Of a stretch of 64,000 nt of DNA, positions 57,567-64,000 are shown piece after piece (position 1 is the stretch's first letter; every line of letters starts with the position of its first letter). The position numbers and the translations under genes were made by a program. The DNA lies in assembly GCF_001399975.1 (NCBI RefSeq), contig NZ_LKBD01000006.1:124001-188000 (forward strand). The letters are read 5' to 3'. Under the pieces are notes generated by a model, which was given only the letters and a program-made list of their open reading frames with translations, did no database searches and was not told the origin of the DNA. The DNA comes from Pseudoalteromonas sp. P1-9 (GTDB lineage: Bacteria; Pseudomonadota; Gammaproteobacteria; Enterobacterales; Alteromonadaceae).

Positions 57567-57677
57567 ACATTCACAAATAGTAACTGTGCTGCCATCTTTG
57601 GAAATGGTCTTCTTATCATGTGCGTGTAGCTTAGTAGTACGCTAAATGAATTTACCGTAGATTGACTGCTTAACCTA
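57567..57677 (-). pseudogene. Decayed partial duplicate of rpsQ
   Basis: This 111-bp stretch aligns without gaps to 57808-57918 inside rpsQ, at roughly three-quarters identity by eye. Read in the rpsQ frame it gives S17-like residues such as YGKF and RTTKLHAHD, interrupted by in-frame TAG codons. It has no start, no full domain and no ribosome site. It is a relic of a second S17 gene or of a duplication at this junction. Confidence 0.85.
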
Positions 57678-57706
57678 CAACTTAATTTGCTTTATTCCAA
57701 ACGTAA

Positions 57707-57735
57707 AAAACCCCGACCAAGGCCGGGGTTTTTAG
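57707..57735 (-). terminator. Terminator of the S10 operon
   Basis: AAAAACCCCG..CGGGGTTTTT (with GGCC at the stem top) lies 22 bp after the rpsQ stop. Its presence shows that transcription ends here, and not by running on into a spc operon. Confidence 0.92.
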
Positions 57736-57756
57736 CGTTTACTTAATTAATAAAAA

Positions 57757-57999
57757 TTAAGCAATAACGTCTACTAAAGTCCAAGATTTGTTCTTAGAAA
57801 TAGGAGCACATTCACGAATAGTAACTGTGTTGCCTACTTTAGCAGTGTTGTTCTCATCGTGTGCGTGTAGCTTAGTAGTACGCTTGATGAATTTACCATA
57901 GATTGGGTGCTTCACCTGACGTTCAACAGCAACAACGATAGACTTGTCCATCTTGTCACTAACTACGCGACCTTGTAGAGTACGGATTTTATCGCTCAT
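57757..57999 (-). CDS. rpsQ: 30S ribosomal protein S17
   Basis: This 80-residue S17 is an OB-fold primary binder of 16S rRNA. It shows [21 protein letters not shown] and the [10 protein letters not shown] loop. It is the last gene of the S10 operon. It shares one base with the rpmC stop. In most relatives rplN of the spc operon would follow; here a terminator follows. Confidence 0.98.
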   Translation of the reverse strand: MSDKIRTLQGRVVSDKMDKSIVVAVERQVKHPIYGKFIKRTTKLHAHDENNTAKVGNTVTIRECAPISKNKSWTLVDVIA

Positions 58000-58190
58000 T
58001 ATGCACCTGCCTTCTGGTTGATAACCGTTTTAACACGCGCGATATCGCGACGTACTTTACGTAGTAAATGAGACTGAGCTAGCTGACCAGTGCTCGCTTG
58101 CATGCGCAGGTTAAACTGCTCACGAAGAAGCTCTAGAAGTTCAGTGTTTAGCTCTTCTACGCTCTTGTCTTTTAATTCGCTAGCTTTCAT
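57999..58190 (-). CDS. rpmC: 50S ribosomal protein L29
   Basis: This 63-residue two-helix protein sits near the peptide exit tunnel and contacts trigger factor and SRP. The segments [10 protein letters not shown] and [10 protein letters not shown] are typical. It abuts rplP and rpsQ without gaps. Confidence 0.98.
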   Translation of the reverse strand: MKASELKDKSVEELNTELLELLREQFNLRMQASTGQLAQSHLLRKVRRDIARVKTVINQKAGA

Positions 58191-58603
58191 TACATTACCG
58201 TCCGAGTTACGAATGTTGTCTTGAATGGTAGTTTACGAGCAGCAAGGTCAAACGCTTCACGAGCAAGCTCTTCAGAAACACCTTCCATTTCGTAAAGTAC
58301 TTTACCAGGCTGAATTTCAGCAACCCAGTATTCTACGCTACCTTTACCTTTACCCATACGAACTTCAAGCGGTTTGTTTGTAATTGGCTTATCTGGGAAC
58401 ACACGGATCCAGATTTTACCTTGACGCTTGATGTGACGAGTCATAGCACGACGAGCTGCTTCGATTTGACGAGCAGTCATACGGCCACGGCCAGTCGCTT
58501 TAAGGCCGAATGAGCCGAAGCTAACTTTGTTACCGTTTTGCGCTAAACCGCGGTTGCGGCCTTTGTGCATTTTACGGAATTTTGTACGTTTTGGCTGTAA
58601 CAT
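58190..58603 (-). CDS. rplP: 50S ribosomal protein L16
   Basis: This 137-residue protein of the central protuberance and A-site region starts [19 protein letters not shown]. It has the usual [14 protein letters not shown] and [13 protein letters not shown] segments. Length equals the family norm. It ends one base into rpmC. Confidence 0.98.
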   Translation of the reverse strand: MLQPKRTKFRKMHKGRNRGLAQNGNKVSFGSFGLKATGRGRMTARQIEAARRAMTRHIKRQGKIWIRVFPDKPITNKPLEVRMGKGKGSVEYWVAEIQPGKVLYEMEGVSEELAREAFDLAARKLPFKTTFVTRTVM

Positions 58604-58616
58604 TGATCGCTACCCC

Positions 58617-59315
58617 TTACTTAGCTTTACGAGCTTTTTTCGGTGCACGCTTAGCTGGCTTCTCAGCTTCTTGTTTCAGTGGAAGACCACCGATAACTTC
58701 GCCTTTGAAGATCCAAACTTTAACACCGATGATGCCGTAAGTAGTTAAAGCTTCTGAAGTTGCGTAATCGATATCAGCACGTAGAGTGTGTAGAGGTACA
58801 CGACCTTCACGGTACCACTCAGAACGTGCGATTTCAGCGCCGCCTAAACGACCGCTAACTTCAACCTTAATACCTTTAGCGCCTAGACGCATTGCGTTTT
58901 GTACCGCGCGCTTCATAGCACGACGGAACATTACACGGCGCTCAAGCTGTGAAGAGATGCTGTCAGCTACAAGCTGTGCGTCTAACTCTGGCTTACGAAC
59001 TTCAGAAATATTGATCTGAGCCGGAACACCTGCAAGTTTAGTCACTGCTTGACGTAGCTTCTCAACGTCTTCGCCTTTTTTACCGATAACAACACCAGGA
59101 CGAGCTGTGTGAATTGTTACACGGATTGATTTCGCTGGACGTTCGATAACGATTTTAGACACAGAAGCCGCTTTTAATTCCTTTGTAAGGAAAGTACGAA
59201 CTTTGTGATCGCCAAATAGCGTCTCAGAGTAGTCTTTTGTATTCGCGTACCAAGTAGATACCCAAGGTTTTGAGATACCTAGGCGAATACCAGTAGGGTG
59301 TACTTTTTGTCCCAT
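58617..59315 (-). CDS. rpsC: 30S ribosomal protein S3
   Basis: This 232-residue protein of the mRNA entry tunnel has a KH domain with [15 protein letters not shown] (about residues 75-89). A C-terminal domain and a basic Ala/Lys tail ([13 protein letters not shown]) follow. It helps the ribosome unwind mRNA structure. Confidence 0.98.
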   Translation of the reverse strand: MGQKVHPTGIRLGISKPWVSTWYANTKDYSETLFGDHKVRTFLTKELKAASVSKIVIERPAKSIRVTIHTARPGVVIGKKGEDVEKLRQAVTKLAGVPAQINISEVRKPELDAQLVADSISSQLERRVMFRRAMKRAVQNAMRLGAKGIKVEVSGRLGGAEIARSEWYREGRVPLHTLRADIDYATSEALTTYGIIGVKVWIFKGEVIGGLPLKQEAEKPAKRAPKKARKAK

Positions 59316-59326
59316 TAGTTAATCTC

Positions 59327-59659
59327 CTAGTTATCTGAAACCACAACAGTGATGTGGCTAGTACGCTTAAGGATGCGATCCGCACGACCTTTAGCACGTG
59401 GACGAATACGTTTCATTGTAGGACCTTCGTCTACAAAAACTTTCGACACTTTAAGCTCATCAATGTCAGCACCTTCGTTATGCTCTGCATTCGCAATAGC
59501 AGACTCTAGTACTTTCTTAACTAAAACAGCCGCTGATTTAGGGCTGTACGCCAGTATTTCTAGCGCGCGATCAACAGGTAGTCCACGGACTTGATCTGCA
59601 ACTAAACGTGCTTTTTGCGCTGAACCAGAGGCGAATTTGTGTTTAGCTAATGCTTCCAT
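59327..59659 (-). CDS. rplV: 50S ribosomal protein L22
   Basis: The product has 110 residues from the second of two adjacent ATGs (MEALAKHKF), which fits the family start and gives better spacing to AGGGG. The long beta-hairpin that lines the exit tunnel (near [13 protein letters not shown]) is present; macrolide-resistance changes map there in other bacteria. The sequence looks wild-type. Confidence 0.97.
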   Translation of the reverse strand: MEALAKHKFASGSAQKARLVADQVRGLPVDRALEILAYSPKSAAVLVKKVLESAIANAEHNEGADIDELKVSKVFVDEGPTMKRIRPRAKGRADRILKRTSHITVVVSDN

Positions 59660-59671
59660 CATATTCCCCTA

Positions 59672-59959
<288 letters not shown>

Positions 59960-59966
59960 TCAACTA

Positions 59967-60791
59967 TTACTTAGTACGACGACGTACGATAAATTTATCA
60001 GTACGCTTGTTCTTACGTGTCTTAGCACCTTTGGTAGGCTTACCCCATGGAGACACAGGATGACGACCACCAGAAGTACGACCTTCACCACCACCGTGTG
60101 GGTGGTCTACTGGGTTCATGGCAACACCACGAACTGTAGGACGAACACCACGCCAACGGTTAGCACCAGCTTTACCTAGTGAACGAAGCATGTGTTCTGC
60201 GTTACCTACTTCACCTAAAGTTGCGCGACAATCCGCTTCAACTTTACGCATCTCGCCTGAACGTAGACGAAGTGTTACGTACTGACCTTCACGAGCAAGG
60301 ATCTGAACGTATGCACCCGCTGAACGAGCGATTTGAGCACCTTTACCAGGCTTAAGCTCAACGTTGTGAACAGTAGAACCTACAGGCATGTTACGCATTG
60401 GCAATGTATTACCAACCTTAATCGGTGCATCAACACCAGATTGGATTGCATCACCAGCTTTAAGGCCTTTAGGTGCGATGATGTAACGACGCTCACCGTC
60501 TGCATATAATACAAGAGCGATGTTTGCGCTACGGTTTGGATCGTATTCTAAACGCTCAACTTTAGCCGGAATACCGTCTTTAGTGCGTTTAAAATCGATT
60601 ACACGGTAATGATGCTTATGACCACCACCAATGTGACGAACCGTGATACGACCGTTGTTGTTACGACCACCTGATTTAGAGTTTTTCTCTAGTAGCGGAG
60701 CGTATGGCTTACCCTTGTGTAGATCAGGGTTAACCACTTTAACGACGTGACGACGACCCGCAGAAGTTGGTTTACACTTTTGAAGTGCCAT
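59967..60791 (-). CDS. rplB: 50S ribosomal protein L2
   Basis: This 274-residue protein is needed for subunit joining and peptidyl transfer. The conserved [10 protein letters not shown] segment is near the C-terminus (about residues 230-239). The N-terminus starts [19 protein letters not shown]. Confidence 0.98.
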   Translation of the reverse strand: MALQKCKPTSAGRRHVVKVVNPDLHKGKPYAPLLEKNSKSGGRNNNGRITVRHIGGGHKHHYRVIDFKRTKDGIPAKVERLEYDPNRSANIALVLYADGERRYIIAPKGLKAGDAIQSGVDAPIKVGNTLPMRNMPVGSTVHNVELKPGKGAQIARSAGAYVQILAREGQYVTLRLRSGEMRKVEADCRATLGEVGNAEHMLRSLGKAGANRWRGVRPTVRGVAMNPVDHPHGGGEGRTSGGRHPVSPWGKPTKGAKTRKNKRTDKFIVRRRTK

Positions 60792-60808
60792 AATTCTAAC
60801 TCCTTAAA

Positions 60809-61111
60809 TTACTCGGCGCCGCCGACAAAGTCTAATTCGCTGCCTTCTTTAAGAGTAACGTAAGCTTTTTTCCAATCAGAACGCTGACCGAAACGCATAC
60901 CAGTGCGCTTTTTCTTACCCTTAACAACAAGCGAACGAACACCCGTTACTTCAACTTCGAAAAGTTTTTCTACAGCTGCTTTAATTTCAGCTTTAGTTGC
61001 ATCTTTAGCTACTTTGAACACGATAGTGTTACTAGTTTCAGCATTGATAGTACTTTTCTCAGAGATGTGCGGAGCACGTAGAACTTTTAATAAACGTTCT
61101 TCAGAGATCAT
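60809..61111 (-). CDS. rplW: 50S ribosomal protein L23
   Basis: This 100-residue protein of the exit-tunnel rim is the docking site for trigger factor and [13 protein letters not shown] near the start and [17 protein letters not shown] are family-typical. It overlaps the rplD stop by 4 bp. Confidence 0.98.
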   Translation of the reverse strand: MISEERLLKVLRAPHISEKSTINAETSNTIVFKVAKDATKAEIKAAVEKLFEVEVTGVRSLVVKGKKKRTGMRFGQRSDWKKAYVTLKEGSELDFVGGAE

Positions 61112-61713
61112 GCTAATGCCTCCTCAAGTTGCTTAACAGCTGCTGCTGTAATAAGAACCTTATCGAAAGCAATTAAGCTTACTGGGTCAATGCCCGCAAC
61201 GTCACGTACGTCTACTTTGTATAGGTTACGTGAAGATAAGAATAGGTTCTCATCAACTTCTTCAGTTACGATTAGAACATCTTTAAGCTCTAGCTCTTTA
61301 AGCTTGCTTACTAGTTCTTTAGTCTTTGGTGCTTCTAGACCAAAGTTTTCAACAACTACTAAACGCTCTTGACGAACTAGTTCAGATAGGATGCTTTGAA
61401 TCGCACCGCGATACATCTTACGGTTAACTTTTTGGCTGTGATCTTGCGGCTTAGCTGCAAAGCTCACACCACCGCTGCGCCAGATTGGGCTGCGGATTGT
61501 ACCAGCACGCGCACGGCCAGTACCTTTTTGACGAAATGGTTTCTTACCGCCACCACTTACTTCAGAACGTGTCTTCTGAGCTTTAGTACCTTGACGAGCA
61601 CCTGCTGCGTATGCAACAACTACTTGGTGTACTAATGCTTCGTTAAACTCACGACCAAAAGTAGCTTCGGAAACCTCAAGAGCGCCTGATGCGTCTTTTA
61701 ACGTTAATTCCAT
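61108..61713 (-). CDS. rplD: 50S ribosomal protein L4
   Basis: The product has 201 residues from the second of two adjacent ATGs ([16 protein letters not shown]). The tunnel-lining loop [18 protein letters not shown] (about residues 54-71) is complete. In E. coli L4 represses its own S10 operon through the leader RNA, and a structured leader exists here too. Confidence 0.97.
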   Translation of the reverse strand: MELTLKDASGALEVSEATFGREFNEALVHQVVVAYAAGARQGTKAQKTRSEVSGGGKKPFRQKGTGRARAGTIRSPIWRSGGVSFAAKPQDHSQKVNRKMYRGAIQSILSELVRQERLVVVENFGLEAPKTKELVSKLKELELKDVLIVTEEVDENLFLSSRNLYKVDVRDVAGIDPVSLIAFDKVLITAAAVKQLEEALA

Positions 61714-61730
61714 CACTAAATCTCCAGGAC

Positions 61731-62366
61731 TTAAGCTTTAACAGCTGGTTTAACGATTACGTCGCCATTTACTGCGCCAGGTACTGCACCTTTAACAAGT
61801 AATAGACCACGTTCTGCGTCAACACGAACAACTTCTAGGTTTTGAGTCGTTACACGCTCAGCACCCATGTGACCGGCCATTTTCTTACCTTTAAATACTT
61901 TACCAGGTGATTGGTTTTGACCAATTGAACCCGGAGCACGGTGAGATAATGAGTTACCGTGAGTAGCGTCTTGCATGCTGAAGTTCCAGCGCTTAACACC
62001 ACCTTGGAAGCCTTTACCTTTAGAAGTACCAGTTACGTCAACTTTTGCAACGTCATTGAATACTTCAACAGTAATTTCGTTACCAACTTCGAAGTCACCT
62101 TCGTCGCCAGATAGACGGAATTCCCACAGACCACGACCAGCCTCAACACCAGCTTTAGCGAAGTGACCCGCTTCTGGTTTGTTTACACGGCTAGCTTTCT
62201 TCTCGCCTGCAGTCACTTGAAGCGCGTTATAACCGTCAGTAGCTTCAGATTTAACCTGAGTTACACGGTTTGGCGTCGCTTCGATAACGGTTACTGGGAT
62301 TGAAACGCCATCTTCAGTGAAGATACGAGTCATGCCCACTTTACGACCGATTAGACCTAATGCCAT
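61731..62366 (-). CDS. rplC: 50S ribosomal protein L3
   Basis: This 211-residue protein has the central loop [18 protein letters not shown], which carries the Gln methylated by PrmB in E. coli (GQNQSPG). It reaches towards the peptidyl-transferase centre. It is the second gene of the operon. Confidence 0.98.
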   Translation of the reverse strand: MALGLIGRKVGMTRIFTEDGVSIPVTVIEATPNRVTQVKSEATDGYNALQVTAGEKKASRVNKPEAGHFAKAGVEAGRGLWEFRLSGDEGDFEVGNEITVEVFNDVAKVDVTGTSKGKGFQGGVKRWNFSMQDATHGNSLSHRAPGSIGQNQSPGKVFKGKKMAGHMGAERVTTQNLEVVRVDAERGLLLVKGAVPGAVNGDVIVKPAVKA

Positions 62367-62393
62367 TTTCCTAAAACCTCTCTAATCTTCCGA

Positions 62394-62705
<312 letters not shown>

Positions 62706-62907
62706 TCAATTAAACCTCAATAAAAAGAGCATTTTAAAAAGAGCATAAAAAAACCGTCAACTCATCCAAAAAATTGGAAAGCGACAATCTTCTTATATCT
62801 TACCTTTGAACTCCAAATCGGAGTTCCTGTTCATGGGCTTGAAATCCAAGCCTCTATCTTTAACTTTCAAAGCTTGTAAGCGAACTCACAATTTTGAAAG
62901 TTTGCGT
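62706..62907 (-). promoter_or_regulatory. S10 operon leader, candidate autoregulatory RNA
   Basis: The roughly 200-nt leader holds several hairpins: GGCTTG..CAAGCC at 62836-62852, AACTCC..GGAGTT at 62809-62825 and TCCAA..TTGGA at 62765-62778 with outer GTC/GAC pairing. The last is followed on the transcript by a U run (62746-62753). That layout resembles the L4-responsive attenuator of the E. coli S10 leader. The analogy is inference, since sequence similarity to E. coli was not checked. Confidence 0.55.
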
Positions 62908-62935
62908 ATTATAGTGATATTGATGATAAATGCAA
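62908..62935 (-). promoter_or_regulatory. S10 operon promoter
   Basis: TATAAT as -10 (62908-62913) and TTGCAT as -35 (62930-62935) have a 16-bp spacer on the minus strand, about 200 bp before rpsJ. The -10 is a perfect consensus. The heptamer array begins 17 bp upstream of the -35, where UP elements usually lie. Confidence 0.75.
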
Positions 62936-62951
62936 CAGTTTTTTTGAGACA

Positions 62952-63035
62952 GGGTTTAGGGTTTAGGGTTTAGGGTTTAGGGTTTAGGGTTTAGGGTTTA
63001 GGGTTTAGGGTTTAGGGTTTAGGGTTTAGGGTTTA
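62952..63035. repeat. Perfect heptanucleotide tandem repeat, twelve GGGTTTA units
   Basis: Twelve exact GGGTTTA units (84 bp) lie directly upstream of the S10 promoter. The unit equals the plant-type telomere repeat TTTAGGG. Nothing else suggests a chromosome end: genes continue on both sides. On the minus strand it reads CCCTAAA with no ribosome or promoter boxes. Variation in unit number between strains would be expected. Confidence 0.97.
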
Positions 63036-63060
63036 GCAGATAATCTGAAGTCATAAACCT

Positions 63061-63195
63061 TAAGACTCAAGAATCTTAATGAGGGAAATAAAATGGGGGG
63101 TGGATAAATCCCCCATTTGGTCCAAAGAAAATCGCAATGTTAAATATCAATGCGATGAGCCTAGACTACTGACTGAGCGCCCTATTCTCTAGGCT
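63061..63195. repeat. Row of four stem-loops in the gap between S10 promoter and lipoprotein
   Basis: Four consecutive inverted repeats are visible: TTAAGA/TCTTAA at 63061-63080, AAATGGGGG/CCCCCATTT at 63092-63119, ATCGCA/TGCGAT at 63131-63156 and AGCCTAGA/TCTAGGCT at 63158-63195. No T run or coding frame accompanies them. It could be a non-coding RNA, a protein-binding structure or a relic element. The rest of the gap to 63287 shows nothing further. Confidence 0.5.
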
Positions 63196-63287
63196 AAAGT
63201 GATAATACGAACAAATTTGGTGACAAACGGCGAAACTATTTCAATTGTCAACTTTACTGTAACAATTAGATTTAATTTAAAAAGTAC

Positions 63288-63584
63288 TTAGCCACCATAC
63301 TGCACTTCGACTGCAGTAGCAGTCTCATTCATAAACTCTTCCGCAGCTCGACGCTCTCTGTCTTTAGCTTCTTTACTTACATCTCGGCAATTAGTGCGTC
63401 TAATATTTGAGCCAAGCCTTGCTTGTTGTGTGCATTTTAACTTTACTTTCTTTCGCTCTGCGACTTTTGCTACTTCTTCGGGAGTTGCCTCAGTGAGTTT
63501 ATTATCTGTTACTTCCTGAGTAGTAGAGTTACAGGCTGTTAATATTGCACAAGCGGCCATTAAAATTACATTAAAGGATTTCAT
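63288..63584 (-). CDS. Small lipoprotein with CTx..GSNIRRxxC motif
   Basis: This 98-residue protein starts at the ATG at 63584 because GGAG lies nine bases before it; the ATG three codons earlier overlaps that site. Lipobox LTAC is present near residue 18. The mature part has KCTQQARLGSNIRRTNC, a Cys-x..-GSxIxxxxC pattern that I recall from small envelope proteins in Alteromonadales without known function. The C-terminus is charged and helical. It is next to a TonB-dependent receptor gene. Confidence 0.65.
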   Translation of the reverse strand: MKSFNVILMAACAILTACNSTTQEVTDNKLTEATPEEVAKVAERKKVKLKCTQQARLGSNIRRTNCRDVSKEAKDRERRAAEEFMNETATAVEVQYGG

Positions 63585-63604
63585 TTTTTCCATTCTCCAA
63601 AATA

Positions 63605-63636
63605 AAAATACCGGCTTAAAGCCGGTATTGTGTTTT
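63605..63636 (-). terminator. Terminator of the TonB-dependent receptor gene
   Basis: AATACCGGCTT..AAGCCGGTATT followed on the minus strand by a T-rich run lies 11 bp after the receptor stop and before the small lipoprotein start. Confidence 0.88.
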
Positions 63637-63646
63637 TAAATATGTA

Positions 63647-64000
63647 TTAAAATTGTGCTTCTAACCCAACAAACCACTCACGTCCATTTGGAAAATGGTA
63701 TGAGCGTGAATAATGAGGCCAGCCATAATCGGTGTAGTCAGGCTTAGGACCTTCATCTGTAATGTTATTTACACCTACTTTAAGTACAGAATTGTAATAA
63801 GGTAGGTTATAACTTGCCGTCCAGTTCAAAGTCGTTAAGCTGTCTATTTTAGTTGAGTATCCAAAATCAGGGTCATCACGGAATGTTTCAACATTATCAC
63901 CATTCATTTCTCCAACATAACGTACTGATAATGTTGTAGCAAAATCTGAAATGTTGTAACTGATTGAGCCTGTTGAACGCCACTCAGGAACACTTGAGTC
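63647..64000 (-). CDS. TonB-dependent receptor, C-terminal part only
   Basis: The last 117 codons of an outer-membrane receptor enter from the right edge with the frame open to position 64000. The beta-barrel strands end in aromatic Phe: LKVGVNNITDEGPKPDY is the conserved penultimate-strand motif and REWFVGLEAQF is the terminal BamA signal strand. The substrate is unknown, and the plug and TonB box lie outside the window. Confidence 0.9.
   Translation of the reverse strand, partial: DSSVPEWRSTGSISYNISDFATTLSVRYVGEMNGDNVETFRDDPDFGYSTKIDSLTTLNWTASYNLPYYNSVLKVGVNNITDEGPKPDYTDYGWPHYSRSYHFPNGREWFVGLEAQF

Noticed and set aside
57567..57677. A second functional S17 gene
   Set aside because: In-frame stop codons, no start and only part of the domain.
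62952..63035. Telomere-like repeats as evidence of a linear chromosome end or eukaryotic DNA
   Set aside because: Normal bacterial genes continue on both sides, and the array sits inside an ordinary promoter region.

Overview
This window is chromosomal DNA from a marine gammaproteobacterium of the Alteromonadales, most likely Pseudoalteromonas or a close relative. The call rests on moderate-to-low G+C, complete MSHA-pilus and type II secretion clusters, a leuABCD operon with a leucine attenuator, an S10 ribosomal-protein operon, and family-level resemblance of many proteins. It is inference from content, since no 16S gene or marker alignment is available. Most genes lie on the minus strand.

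Layout. 1-4.6 kb: the mshI, mshI2, mshJ, mshK, mshL, mshM part of the MSHA type IV pilus operon, truncated at the left edge. A divergent PLP-enzyme gene separates it from an mshH/csrD-like gene at 5.6-6.9 kb. 7-13.4 kb: a single-domain voltage-gated cation channel with an acid-rich filter, then sbcD-sbcC and an S4-domain protein. 13.4-16.4 kb: an accessory pocket with two unrecognised lipoproteins, bracketed by three copies of a palindromic intergenic repeat. 16.4-28.9 kb: a zinc-peptidase-like protein, a two-gene dioxygenase/PLP-enzyme unit, a CBS-pair membrane protein, an S9 peptidase, an orphan response regulator, a Sel1-repeat protein, comM, a TRIC-type channel and an ACT-domain protein.

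28.9-33.8 kb: leuABCD, preceded by a previously unlisted 22-codon leader peptide with two triplets of leucine codons and a classical transcription attenuator. 34-39 kb: a degenerate EAL protein, two tandem dsbA paralogues with srkA, and ccoG. 39.1-40.3 kb: two small orphan genes and a UPF0149 protein. 40.3-51.5 kb: a complete gspC-N operon for type II secretion; the prepilin peptidase gspO is not here. 51.7-55 kb: hslR and hslO (heat-shock quality control), then pckA with twin palindromic operators upstream.

55.2-57.4 kb: an ECF sigma factor with a small membrane protein, a small lipoprotein and a TonB-N-terminus-like protein. 57.7-62.9 kb: the S10 operon (rpsJ to rpsQ), closed by a terminator. 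It is detached from both its usual neighbours, the str operon and the spc operon. It is flanked by two different perfect heptanucleotide arrays, nine GTAAGCA on one side and twelve GGGTTTA on the other. A decayed 111-bp relic of rpsQ lies beside the first array. The right end holds a row of four stem-loops, a small lipoprotein and the 3' end of a TonB-dependent receptor gene.

The most unusual items are the S10 island with its repeat arrays and rpsQ relic, the structured dispersed repeat with compensatory stem changes, the dioxygenase/PLP pair, and the Ca-like channel filter. Gene-family names come from recognition of motifs and lengths; nothing was searched against a database.
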